From positions 4,526,001 through 4,590,000 of the forward strand of contig JADJXD010000001.1 in NCBI GenBank assembly GCA_016715985.1: 64,000 bases of DNA, written 5' to 3'. Below, piece after piece: positions 27,798 through 36,155 of the stretch. Origin of the DNA: Saprospiraceae bacterium (lineage in GTDB: Bacteria; Bacteroidota; Bacteroidia; Chitinophagales; Saprospiraceae). Positions within the stretch are counted from its first letter, which is position 1, and every line of letters begins with the position of its first letter. The position numbers and the translations under genes are program-made. The notes under the pieces are model-generated. The model had not been told where the DNA came from. It saw only the letters and a program-made list of their open reading frames with translations, and did no database searches.

Positions 27798-28026
27798 TGT
27801 GAGTTCGATGAATAATACATTTATTTACAATATATTACGAATAGAAATGATAGAAGTTCCACATAAAATACCCCAGAGGGGTATAATATTTGTAGCCCCG
27901 GGTTTTAACCCGGGGTCAAAAATGGAAATAGCACCTAATTTTGGCGTGATTTTTGCCAAAATATGCAAAAATCCCGCCTGCTCCGATGCGGGCAGGCATG
28001 ACAAAATTATCTCGAATTCACATTAA
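27794..28026 (+). repeat. Repeat D, copy 1 (233 bp, TTAA-ended, contains the 24-bp palindrome)
   Basis: Ends are TTAATGTGAGTTCGA and TCGAATTCACATTAA, a 15-bp inverted pair with one mismatch. Inside are CCCCAGAGGGG, a strong hairpin GCCCCGGGTT/AACCCGGGG, and at 27973-27996 a 24-bp palindrome with arms CCCGCCTGC and GCGGGCAGG. Without those 24 bp it has the same 209-bp length as copy 2 at 52490. The left TTAA overlaps the DUF1800 stop codon. Confidence 0.85.
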
Positions 28027-28065
28027 GTTAAATATTCATTCAAGTATCTGTAATAAATATTAATA

Positions 28066-29619
28066 ATGAAACGCAGACAATTTTTACAAACGGGTTCTTT
28101 GGTGTCGCTACCAATAATAATTGGAGGTCTTGAAGTGAGTGCTATCAGCAGATCTTCCTTATTCAATCTGATTAATAATGACAACGACAGAGTGTTGGTA
28201 TTAGTGCAGCTCAACGGTGGAAATGATGGGCTCAATATGGTAATACCGATAGATCAATATAGTGGCTTAAGTCAGGTAAGATCCAATCTGCTCCTGCCGG
28301 AAAATAAAGTTTTGAAGATGGTCGATAAAACAGGACTGCATCCTTCCATGTCCGGATTACATCGTATGTATCAGGATGGGAAAATGGCAGTCATCCAATC
28401 TGTTGGTTATCCCAATCAAAACAGATCTCATTTCAGGTCAACAGATATATGGACTACGGCATCCGCTTCAGATGAATATCTTACTTCCGGATGGATAGGG
28501 AGATATCTGGATTTAAAATATCCGGGATATCCGACCGGTTATCCTAATTCAGATTGTCCCGATCCATTTGCAATCACGCTCGGAGCGGTTGTTTCAGAAA
28601 CCTGTCAGGGACCCGTAACAAATTTTAGTTATTCATTGGTCAATCAGGCATCTGTGAGATTAGTGGAAGAAACAGTTTCTGCACCGGTAGATGGAAGTTG
28701 TTACAGCACGGAACTTGATTATATCAGAACTACCATCAAACAATCCAATGCTTATGCAGGCACTGTACTGAATGCTTTTGATAATGGGAACAATATAGCC
28801 GAATATCCTGAAAATAACCGCCTTGCCGATCAGTTGAGGATAGTGGCTAATCTTATCTCCGGGGGGTTGGGTACAAAAATTTATGTCGTTTCATTAGGAG
28901 GTTTTGATACACATGCCAATCAGGTGCTGATAGGGGATACTGAAAACGGAGAGCACGCTACACTTTTACAAATGGTGTCGGAAGCTGTTTCTGCGTTTAT
29001 GAAAGACTGTGAGGCTTTAGGTGTAGAAGAGAGAGTGATGGGGATGACATTTTCAGAATTCGGTCGACAAATAAGAGCCAACAACAGTTTTGGAACGGAC
29101 CACGGAACGGCAGCGCCGTTACTGGTATTCGGTTCGTGCACAAATCAGGGAGTTTATGGAGACAACCCGGAGATAACCGCAGAAGTTGCACCACAGGAAG
29201 GTGTTCCGATGCAGTATGATTTCAGATCTGTTTACGGAAGCCTGTTGGTAGATTGGCTCGGTGCTTCTGAAACAGAAGTCAGAAATTTACTATACGAAGA
29301 TTTTCAAAAGATTTCATTTGTTAAAGATTGTGATATTAGCAGCAGTACCAATGATAGTTCAAAAGATGAAATTTATATCAAAGTTGCACCAAACCCATGT
29401 CAAGCCTACACCTATGTCAACTTCACTTCTGAAGGCCAGCATTTTTATGTCAGTTTGTTTAATGGATTAGGTTCAGAATTACAAATCCTGCTGAATAAAA
29501 AACTCAGTGGAGGCAGTCATGAACTTACGGTGGATATGCAATCCTTTCCATCCGGTAATTATTTTATTCGTTTTGCTTATGGTTCTAAGGTGAAAACAAT
29601 CAGATTTGTGAAGATTTAA
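28066..29619 (+). CDS. DUF1501 family secreted protein with type IX secretion C-terminal domain
   Basis: A 517-residue protein. The N-terminus MKRRQFLQTGSLVSLPIIIGG resembles the Tat-like leader usual for DUF1501. The core (about 45-430) is sulfatase/alkaline-phosphatase-like: VLVQLNGGNDGLNMVIPID, NRSHFRSTDIWTT, SLGGFDTHANQ and FSEFGRQIRANNSFGTDHG, which hold putative metal ligands. Residues about 440-517 (VAPNPCQAYTYVNF, SGNYFIRFAYGSKVKTIRFVKI) form a type A T9SS sorting domain, so the protein is probably exported to the surface or medium. Paired with the DUF1800 gene upstream, with repeat D between them. Confidence 0.9.
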   Translation: MKRRQFLQTGSLVSLPIIIGGLEVSAISRSSLFNLINNDNDRVLVLVQLNGGNDGLNMVIPIDQYSGLSQVRSNLLLPENKVLKMVDKTGLHPSMSGLHRMYQDGKMAVIQSVGYPNQNRSHFRSTDIWTTASASDEYLTSGWIGRYLDLKYPGYPTGYPNSDCPDPFAITLGAVVSETCQGPVTNFSYSLVNQASVRLVEETVSAPVDGSCYSTELDYIRTTIKQSNAYAGTVLNAFDNGNNIAEYPENNRLADQLRIVANLISGGLGTKIYVVSLGGFDTHANQVLIGDTENGEHATLLQMVSEAVSAFMKDCEALGVEERVMGMTFSEFGRQIRANNSFGTDHGTAAPLLVFGSCTNQGVYGDNPEITAEVAPQEGVPMQYDFRSVYGSLLVDWLGASETEVRNLLYEDFQKISFVKDCDISSSTNDSSKDEIYIKVAPNPCQAYTYVNFTSEGQHFYVSLFNGLGSELQILLNKKLSGGSHELTVDMQSFPSGNYFIRFAYGSKVKTIRFVKI

Positions 29620-29633
29620 GATATATTGTATTA

Positions 29634-29690
29634 TTGGGCCGCTTGACTTCAGTTTAACGTAATATCGGGCCACTTGACTTCATTCAAGTG
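29634..29690 (+). repeat. Short direct repeat before the insertion sequence
   Basis: GGGCCGCTTGACTTCAGTT and GGGCCACTTGACTTCATT lie about 33 bp apart in the gap between the DUF1501 stop and the IS left end. Function unknown. Confidence 0.5.
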
Positions 29691-29972
29691 AAGTAAAAAC
29701 TAATAATTGGAAGAAAGTAAATAGGGTTAACTAAAAGTGAATTACACAATCGAATAAATTCGACTTACTATAGAATTGTTGACAACATCATTCGACAAAA
29801 TATTCAATTGGAGGCTGTCTAAAAAGATAGCCTCTTTTTTATTACGCTGCTCTGTGGATTGGGGTAATACAAATTTCCAGATAATTTAATTTAGGTAGAT
29901 TTCTTTGATTTTTATGGATTGGTAATCCTAATAGGTCTTTAGGGCCGCAAAAGATTAGAAATCGATGATTTC

Positions 29973-31498
29973 CTAAGGCTTTTGGGCTAATTTTCTAAGA
30001 TTATGTCCAATTGACATTAGACCAAATTCAATATTTACCTTATCCATCTTACGTAAGGTGAATCTTGAAAATTTATTGTTACTTTTTAACTGACCAAATA
30101 CTGCTTCTACTTCTATGGGCCTTTTGCTCCTATGCATCAATCCCCTCTCTGAAGTTAGCTTTTCCCTTGCTTTGGCTCTATAATGATTGAGCTTATGATT
30201 AATTTCTATCTTTTTATTGCCAGCACTTTTATGACACATTCCTCTTAATGGGCAGCCTTCACACCTCCTGGCTTGATAATAGTCGACTTGAGATATAAAG
30301 CCATTTATGCTTTTTCTTTTGCCTTTACCAACATGCTCTAATTTTTGTCCCATTGGGCATACAAAAAAGTTTTCCGACTCATTGTAATATAAGTTTTGCA
30401 CCAAAAATGGGTTCTGTTTTTGTGGACGTTTTTGTTCTTTATGAAAGTAGTTGTATTTAACATAAGCATCTATTTGTTTTTGCTCCATCATCTCATAGTT
30501 TTCCTCACTTCCATATCCAGCATCTGCGATGACTTCTTTACTTTGTTTTCCATATTGTTGTTCAAAACCATCTAAATGAGTTTCTAAAGTAGTGGTGTCG
30601 CCTGCTGTTTGATGTATACTATAGTGTGTGATGAATTGATCCTCTGTACTGATTTGAGTGTTATAGGCTGGTTTCAGCTGCCCATTTTGCTATGGTCATC
30701 CTTGAGTCTCATGAACACTGCGTCTTGATCTGTCTTACTGTAACTGTTTCTTTCACCCAATATTTCCAATTGGTTCTCATACTTTTCTAATCGAGTAAGA
30801 TGATCTTCTTGTAGTTGTTTAAGTTGTTTCTTGGTAGCTTTGTTACTATCCTTTAACTGTTCGTTTAACGCTGCTAACTTATTTTTAAGTTCGGTGCTGT
30901 TTATTGGCTTGGGTGTTTCGTCTCTCCCTAATTCTGATTGGTCTTGTTTTATTTGTGACTCTATTTCATTGAGTACTGAGTTAATTTTTGTCTCTAGCTT
31001 TGCTTTGTTTTTCTCTACAGATCCTTTCCACACAAAAGTGTATCTGTTGGCTGCCGATTCAATTTTTGTACCATCTATGTATTGCACATCAAGACTTAAA
31101 TACTTTAGTTCGTGCAGAAGTCTTACAACATCAGCAAATAGGGTTTGGATATGAGCCTTTAGTCTTTTACCCCGAAAATAATTTATAGTTCTATAATCTG
31201 GTAAACTATTGCCTGATAGCCACATAAAGTGAATATTTTCTTGCAACGATTTTTCTATTTTACGGCAAGAATAGACATTGGTAGTATATGCATAAAACAA
31301 TACTTTTATCATCATTCTTGGATGAAAACTTGTCGTACCGCCTCCTTTATATTGCTTGATTATATGATCAATATCCAGCCTGTCAACCACTTCATTAATT
31401 AACCGCACTGGATGATTAACTGGGATCTTCTCAAAAATATCTTGAGGAAATAAGCTTGGAGAATTTAACGGGAGATGTTTAAATTGTATCTTTGCCAT
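29973..31498 (-). pseudogene. IS1182-family transposase, frameshifted
   Basis: The N-terminal part (start MAKIQFKHLPLNS at 31498) has the DUF772-type region: VRLINEVVDRLDIDHI, GGGTTSFHPRMMIKVLFYAY and YRTINYFRG, and YIDGTKIES with a catalytic Asp. It stops at 30674 just after KDDHSKMG. The next frame continues at once with QLKPAYNTQIS, ADAGYGSEENYE (second Asp) and the C-terminal Cys-rich CEGCPLRGMCH and RPIEVEAVFGQLKSN. The conserved KMGQLKPAYN motif is restored by one extra G at 30681-30683. The first in-frame ATG at 31519 overlaps the promoter and is unlikely to be used. Confidence 0.85.
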
Positions 31499-31516
31499 AT
31501 TGTTTGTGTTGCACCC

Positions 31517-31524
31517 CAAAGATA
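31517..31524 (-). promoter_or_regulatory. -7 element of the IS1182-like transposase
   Basis: Reverse-strand TATCTTTG, 18 nt before the ATG at 31498. Confidence 0.5.
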
Positions 31525-31627
31525 ATATTCTTTAGGGAACAAACAAAAAAATCCCCGGCACTTTTGTATCGGGGATCCTTTTTTACCTGTTTGGACTTTT
31601 TAGACAGCCTCTTTAATTATTTTTAAT

Positions 31628-31719
31628 ATCTTCGACTTTAGCCAAAAAGCTACCATTATTTGGCTAAAGCCAATTAATTGGTGTAATTTGTTTCCACAGG
31701 CTAAAGCCATGTGGCAATT
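31628..31719 (+). repeat. Repeat B, second copy, left end lost to the IS
   Basis: CGACTTTAGCCAAA/TTTGGCTAAAGCC and CCACAGGCT/AGCCATGTGG match the second and third palindromes of repeat B at 21296, and GTGGCAATT matches its right end. The stem bases differ in a compensatory way (GGTT/AACC against GGCT/AGCC). The left end is represented only by TCAATTG on the far side of the insertion sequence. Confidence 0.7.
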
Positions 31720-31935
31720 TAAAACAATTGTAATCTTAATATTTGTAAAAGTTGAAATAACTAACAAAAAAGGGCAACCTAAAATACGAACATCTGCCAT
31801 TTTGCTATTTAATATAATAGAAAGCACCCTTCATTCACGTGCATAAAAGCAGACTTTCTTCACTATACTTAATTAATTACTTTTATTTTTAATTATTTCG
31901 AAACAATTAATTGAAAATAAGTGTATAGATTATCT

Positions 31936-31943
31936 TACTTTTG
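31936..31943 (+). promoter_or_regulatory. -7 element for queA
   Basis: TACTTTTG, 23 nt before the ATG at 31967, with a TTG at 31911 in the -33 region. Confidence 0.6.
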
Positions 31944-31966
31944 CACTCCGAAAAAAAAATAATTGA

Positions 31967-33031
31967 ATGAGGACGAAACTTTCACAATTTAAGTTTGACT
32001 TACCTGAAGAGTTAATCGCACAATATCCATCTGAAGAACGCGACCAATCACGATTGATGGTAGTGGACAGGAAGACCGGAAAAATAGAACACAGGATTTT
32101 TAAAGACCTTTTGGAATATTTTGATGACGGAGACGCATTAATCTTTAATAATACAAAGGTTTTTCCTGCCCGGTTATACGGGAAGAAGGAAAAGACAGGT
32201 GCTAAAATAGAAGTATTTCTTTTAAGAGAATTAAACTCTGACGCCCGTTTATGGGATGTTTTGGTCGATCCGGCCAGAAAAATCAGGGTAGGGAATAAAC
32301 TTTATTTTGCCAATGATAAAGGAGAAGATATTCTGGTAGCTGAAGTAGTGGACAATACCACTTCCAGAGGTAGAACTATCCGATTCTTTTATGATGGGGA
32401 TGACGAACAATTCAGAGCTGTGCTCAGAGAATTGGGAAGTACGCCTCTTCCAAAATATATAACACGGAAGCCCGAAGAGCTGGATGATGAAAGATATCAA
32501 ACCGTGTATGCCAAAGAAACAGGAGCCGTTGCTGCACCAACAGCAGGACTGCATTTTTCGAAAGAACTAATGAAACGCCTTGAAATCAAAGGAACAAGCC
32601 TTGCAGAAGTAACGCTGCACGTTGGATTAGGTACTTTCAGAAGTATAGATGTAGAGGATTTATCCAAACATAAAATGGATGCGGAGTATTACAGTATTTC
32701 AGAGGAAGCTGCCAGAATCGTCAACAGATCAAAAGATATGAACAAGCGGATTTGTGCGGTAGGTACAACATCCATGAGAACTATCGAAACATCCGTTTCT
32801 GCGATGGGGCAGTTGAAGGCATCTGAAGGTTGGACCAATCTGTTCATTTATCCGCCATATGATTTCAGTATTGCCAATGCCATGATTACCAATTTTCACC
32901 TTCCAAAGACGAGTCTGATCATTATGGTTGCTGCTTTTGGGGGATTTGATTTAATCATGGAAGCGTATCAGGAAGCTGTTAAAGAAAAATACAGATTCTT
33001 TAGTTATGGGGATGCAATGCTTATCATTTAA
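31967..33031 (+). CDS. queA: S-adenosylmethionine:tRNA ribosyltransferase-isomerase
   Basis: A 354-residue enzyme that transfers the ribosyl part of SAM to preQ1 in tRNA to make epoxyqueuosine. FDLPEELIAQYPSEERDQSRLMVVDR opens the protein; NNTKVFPARLYGKKEKTGAKIEVFLL, ETGAVAAPTAGLHFSKEL and TNFHLPKTSLIIMVAAFGG are family signatures. In many Bacteroidota queA follows truB directly; here about 10.7 kb including an insertion sequence lies between them. Confidence 0.95.
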   Translation: MRTKLSQFKFDLPEELIAQYPSEERDQSRLMVVDRKTGKIEHRIFKDLLEYFDDGDALIFNNTKVFPARLYGKKEKTGAKIEVFLLRELNSDARLWDVLVDPARKIRVGNKLYFANDKGEDILVAEVVDNTTSRGRTIRFFYDGDDEQFRAVLRELGSTPLPKYITRKPEELDDERYQTVYAKETGAVAAPTAGLHFSKELMKRLEIKGTSLAEVTLHVGLGTFRSIDVEDLSKHKMDAEYYSISEEAARIVNRSKDMNKRICAVGTTSMRTIETSVSAMGQLKASEGWTNLFIYPPYDFSIANAMITNFHLPKTSLIIMVAAFGGFDLIMEAYQEAVKEKYRFFSYGDAMLII

Positions 33032-33207
33032 GATTTGAAATAATTTTTTGAATTATTTATTATGATTTGAAACTTTTTGGAATCGTTACGTCTTTACAAT
33101 ACGTAATTTAATTCCATAATAATATTCTGTATAATTTAATGTCAACTGAACAAAGAAAAAATAATTGCAAAAAAAAAATGCAATTAAGAATTTGTCCAAA
33201 ATTTGAA

Positions 33208-33215
33208 TATTTTTG
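33208..33215 (+). promoter_or_regulatory. -7 element for the DUF2795 gene
   Basis: TATTTTTG, 50 nt before the ATG at 33266. Confidence 0.5.
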
Positions 33216-33265
33216 TGCAAAATTGGAAGAAACCCCATTTTATCAACATTTAAAAGCATATTAGT

Positions 33266-33487
33266 ATGTATTGGACATTAGAGTTAGCTCATAATCTTGA
33301 AGATGCACCTTGGCCGGCAACAAGAGATGAACTTATTGATTATGCCATCCGTTCAGGCGCACCTTTGGAAGTATTGGAAAATCTTCAGGAGCTGGATGAT
33401 GAGTATGAAATTTATGAATCGATGGAAGACATCTGGCCGGACTATCCCAGGAAGGATGATTTTCTCTTTAACGAAGACGAATATTGA
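33266..33487 (+). CDS. DUF2795 family small acidic protein
   Basis: A 73-residue soluble, strongly acidic protein starting MYWTLELAHNLEDAPWPAT, with RDELIDYAIRSGAPLEVLENLQ and WPDYPRKDDFLFNEDEY at the end. It is highly conserved across Bacteroidota and assigned to DUF2795; function not known. Followed by a strong terminator, so it is a monocistronic unit. Confidence 0.88.
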   Translation: MYWTLELAHNLEDAPWPATRDELIDYAIRSGAPLEVLENLQELDDEYEIYESMEDIWPDYPRKDDFLFNEDEY

Positions 33488-33513
33488 CACCCAAAGTGTC
33501 TTTCTGATAAATA

Positions 33514-33553
33514 AAGAGTCTTGCAATTCAATTTTGTAAGACTCTTATTTTTT
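33514..33553 (+). terminator. Rho-independent terminator after the DUF2795 gene
   Basis: AAGAGTCTTGCAA pairs with TTGTAAGACTCTT (13 bp including one G-U pair, 7-nt loop) and is followed by six T at 33548-33553. Confidence 0.85.
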
Positions 33554-33577
33554 CAAAATTTTCTTATCCCTTTCATT

Positions 33578-34270
33578 TTGGAGAACAAACTGATTATAGC
33601 AATTGATGGATATTCGTCAAGCGGTAAGTCCACGCTGGCAAAACAGATTGCCAAAGCGTTGGGATTTATTTTTGTAGATTCCGGAGCTATGTACAGAGCG
33701 GTTACATATTATCTGCAAGTCCATAAAATAGATATCAATAATCGGGAAGAAGTGATCAATGCTCTCCCGAATATCCAAATTGAATTTAAAAATAAAGAAG
33801 GTAAAAATACTTGTTTTCTGAATGGTAAGAATGTTGAAAAACAAATCAGGACCATCGAAGTATCACGTTTGGTGAGTGAAGTGTCTGCAATCTCTGAAGT
33901 GAGAAGTTTTCTGGTAGCTCAGCAAAGAAAATATGGTCAAAAAGGTAATCTCGTTATGGATGGCAGGGACATCGGGACAGTTGTTTTTCCGGACGCGGAT
34001 ATCAAATTTTTTATCAAAGCCGAATTGAAAACCAGAGCCGGCAGACGATATAAAGAACTACAATCCAAAGATCAGGATGTCCAACTCGATGAAGTACTCA
34101 GCAACATCAGTCATCGCGATCACACTGATACCACCCGGGCAGATAGCCCCTTAAAAAAAGCCGACGACGCCATCGAAATAGACAACACCCACCTGAATCA
34201 GGCGCAACAGTTTGAACTGGCCATGAATCATATAATGTCTGTTCATAAATTCAATGATTCTGAGGAATAG
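33578..34270 (+). CDS. cmk: Cytidylate kinase
   Basis: A 230-residue kinase that phosphorylates CMP/dCMP. P-loop IAIDGYSSSGKSTLAKQIA, then VDSGAMYRAVTYYL, VMDGRDIGTVVFPDA and the CMP-binding ISHRDHTDTTRADSPLKKADDAIEIDNT. The first in-frame ATG (33521) lies inside the upstream terminator stem, so the likely start is the TTG at 33578 (Leu-Glu-Asn-Lys, read as Met), which fits the family length. Confidence 0.9.
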   Translation: MENKLIIAIDGYSSSGKSTLAKQIAKALGFIFVDSGAMYRAVTYYLQVHKIDINNREEVINALPNIQIEFKNKEGKNTCFLNGKNVEKQIRTIEVSRLVSEVSAISEVRSFLVAQQRKYGQKGNLVMDGRDIGTVVFPDADIKFFIKAELKTRAGRRYKELQSKDQDVQLDEVLSNISHRDHTDTTRADSPLKKADDAIEIDNTHLNQAQQFELAMNHIMSVHKFNDSEE

Positions 34271-34347
34271 GCTTGGAACCGCAGAAAGAACATCAAACCG
34301 TTTGTGTTGATATACCTTCAGGCTGGGAAGCGCAGAAGGAACATCAA
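34268..34347 (+). repeat. 27-bp imperfect direct repeat after cmk
   Basis: GGCTTGGAACCGCAGAAAG...ACATCAA and GGCTGGGAAGCGCAGAAGG...ACATCAA are 52 bp apart. No gene lies in 34271-34424. Confidence 0.55.
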
Positions 34348-34424
34348 TAACAACTGGTATGAACTTCCAAAACCTTATTATTCGGTCTGACGCTACTACA
34401 CATTATATTAAAGATCCAAAAAAC

Positions 34425-34859
34425 TTATCCCTTCAACCACACACTCCATGGAATCCTGGACAAAATCAGCAATAAACCGATGGAGTAAAAAATCAAAACG
34501 GACCTTGCTGCTTTATCCGTTCCCATCGCTTTTTTAGCCTTGGAGTACCCGATGGTAATCAATACAATAGCGATGATATTGGTAAATGGATGTTCAACAG
34601 CGAGTAGTCTCGCAAATGAATCTTTCATAGTAGCACCGGACAAATTACTCATTCCGAATGGAGATGTAAAGTATAATGCCAATCCTATCAGGAGCTGTAT
34701 ATGTGCTAAAATAAGACCAAATAAAGCGATTTTCAGTTGGGATGCAGAAAAACTTTTATTACCGGATTTACTGATGGCAGCCACTAAAATACTGATAATA
34801 ATGATTGCTAATGCCACCCAGGCCAGATGAGAATGGGATGTCTTGAGAATGCTGTACAT
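34425..34859 (-). CDS. Small four-helix membrane protein, cytochrome-b-like
   Basis: A 144-residue protein with four hydrophobic segments (about 12-30, 43-65, 90-108, 120-140). His residues sit in or near helices (SHSHLAW, LAHIQLL, VEHPFTN), which resembles the small Bacteroidota proteins often labelled 'cytochrome B'. Heme binding is only suggested by this. A -7 element at 34882-34889 indicates a separate transcript. It converges on cmk. Confidence 0.7.
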   Translation of the reverse strand: MYSILKTSHSHLAWVALAIIIISILVAAISKSGNKSFSASQLKIALFGLILAHIQLLIGLALYFTSPFGMSNLSGATMKDSFARLLAVEHPFTNIIAIVLITIGYSKAKKAMGTDKAARSVLIFYSIGLLLILSRIPWSVWLKG

Positions 34860-34881
34860 AATTTATAGATATTGTTTGATG

Positions 34882-34889
34882 CAAAGCTA
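34882..34889 (-). promoter_or_regulatory. -7 element for the four-helix membrane protein
   Basis: Reverse-strand TAGCTTTG, 22 nt before the ATG at 34859. Confidence 0.5.
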
Positions 34890-35045
34890 AATGAAAATCC
34901 TGTCTTCACCAACCAACCTGCATTATAATAAATATACGTACTACATTTTATAATAAAACTTCGGTGATTTATTTCCGCTTTACTGATCTGATGAAAACAC
35001 AAATAAAAGTCGGATTGATGACTTGGAAATCTGAAAATCAGGGTG

Positions 35046-35053
35046 TATATTTG
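35046..35053 (+). promoter_or_regulatory. -7 element for the Cys-repeat lipoprotein
   Basis: TATATTTG, 83 nt before the ATG at 35137. Confidence 0.5.
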
Positions 35054-35063
35054 TGAAATAAAC

Positions 35064-35090
35064 GAATAATTGTGCAGCTAGCAATTATTC
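35064..35090 (+). promoter_or_regulatory. Inverted repeat in a 5' untranslated region
   Basis: GAATAATTG and CAATTATTC are perfect complements around a 9-nt spacer, just after the predicted transcription start of the 35137 gene. It could be an operator or a leader hairpin; there is no T-run for a terminator. Confidence 0.45.
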
Positions 35091-35136
35091 ACAAAAATAA
35101 ATAAAAGACACTTGAAGACTGAAATTAAAAATATTT

Positions 35137-36033
35137 ATGAAACCTTTATTAATTATTTTATTATTTGTCACTTTAAATTGTACAGATAATCAAAGAAAAA
35201 GAAATTCATCTCCAGAGTTGATTTATCCTTTCTTGGCACATTTGGAAAATATGACACCTTACTCAAATAGTGACATAAATAAAAGATTTGAAGAATGTAA
35301 GAAAGTGACTAAAATGGATTCACTATATAAAAATTCTAATATACCTGATTCTATGTTACAACAATATTGCATATGTTTTATTGATAAAACTTTAACTCAA
35401 CTTAGAAAATCTCAGCTTTCTGAAACAAGTAAAGTCTTTAATTTAAGTCAGGATTGTTTTGTTGAATTAGGTATTCTAGACTATATGAAAGGTGAAAATC
35501 ATAGTGTTCCGGATAGAGAAAAATATAAAAATAAGATACAAAAGGAATTAGAACACTTAATTGGTAAGAATGGCTGGGCAGAACCGGTTATTATATCTAT
35601 TCATGAAAACTGCATTACTAATCAATTCATGAAGAATGAATTCATAAAATATGATTTACTTAGTGAGTTTAATAATTATTGCAATTGTTTAACTAAAACA
35701 ATCGTCAATTCTGAACATCCTGAGTTCTTAGCGTCAAAGACTTCAGATAGTAAAATTGAAAAATATTCAAATTCATGTATTAAACCTTATATTCAAGTAA
35801 ACTCATTTGGATGGGGTCCAGAAGATATAACAGATATGGAGAATGTGTTTAAAAATGAACAAAACTGGGTCAATATTGCTAGAGAAAATAAGATTTCAAT
35901 CGATAGATTATCTGAGTGTATTGCAAATACCATAGCCAATTCAATACAAATAAATGATATATCTGACACAAAATTCAGAGAAAATGTAGAGAAAATCTCC
36001 GAAAAGTGTTTAATGTCATTGAAAAATAAATAG
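35137..36033 (+). CDS. Putative lipoprotein with repeated Cys motifs, unknown function
   Basis: A 298-residue protein I cannot place in a family. MKPLLIILLFVTLNC is a lipoprotein signal with lipobox Cys at 15. The mature part shows an internal repeat of helical segments: FEECKKV ... QYCICFIDKTLTQL ... QDCFVEL, then HENCITNQFM ... NYCNCLTKTIV ... NSCIKPY, then LSECIANTI ... EKCLMSL. The YCxC plus two flanking Cys per unit suggests paired disulfides in the periplasm. First gene of the AT-rich island at 35-44 kb. Confidence 0.75.
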   Translation: MKPLLIILLFVTLNCTDNQRKRNSSPELIYPFLAHLENMTPYSNSDINKRFEECKKVTKMDSLYKNSNIPDSMLQQYCICFIDKTLTQLRKSQLSETSKVFNLSQDCFVELGILDYMKGENHSVPDREKYKNKIQKELEHLIGKNGWAEPVIISIHENCITNQFMKNEFIKYDLLSEFNNYCNCLTKTIVNSEHPEFLASKTSDSKIEKYSNSCIKPYIQVNSFGWGPEDITDMENVFKNEQNWVNIARENKISIDRLSECIANTIANSIQINDISDTKFRENVEKISEKCLMSLKNK

Positions 36034-36155
36034 GTAAATTATTTGGGGCATTGTCGTGACGCACATTATAGTGACAGATTTCTGAAAATCGCATATTGCA
36101 GACCCTTTTACTTTTTAACAGACTTAACTCAAAACATTTAAAATTCAACGCTATT

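Larger units (their letters stand above)
29811..31611 (-). mobile_element. IS1182-like insertion sequence, about 1.8 kb
   Basis: Perfect 16-bp terminal inverted repeats: GAGGCTGTCTAAAAAG at 29811-29826 and its complement at 31596-31611. It carries one transposase gene, frameshifted. No clear target duplication. The left flank ends TCAATTG, the first 7 bp of repeat B, and a repeat-B half resumes just right of the element, so the insertion seems to have landed in a repeat-B copy. Confidence 0.85.

Noticed and set aside
27799..28026. 75-codon frame inside repeat D copy 1 (and the similar 67-codon frame in copy 2)
   Set aside because: Both are translations of the repeat; the 24-bp insert changes the encoded sequence, and the hairpins explain the conservation.
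29600..31620. Possible composite transposon made by the IS1182-like and IS66 elements
   Set aside because: The two elements are of different families and the genes between them include queA and cmk, which are core genes.
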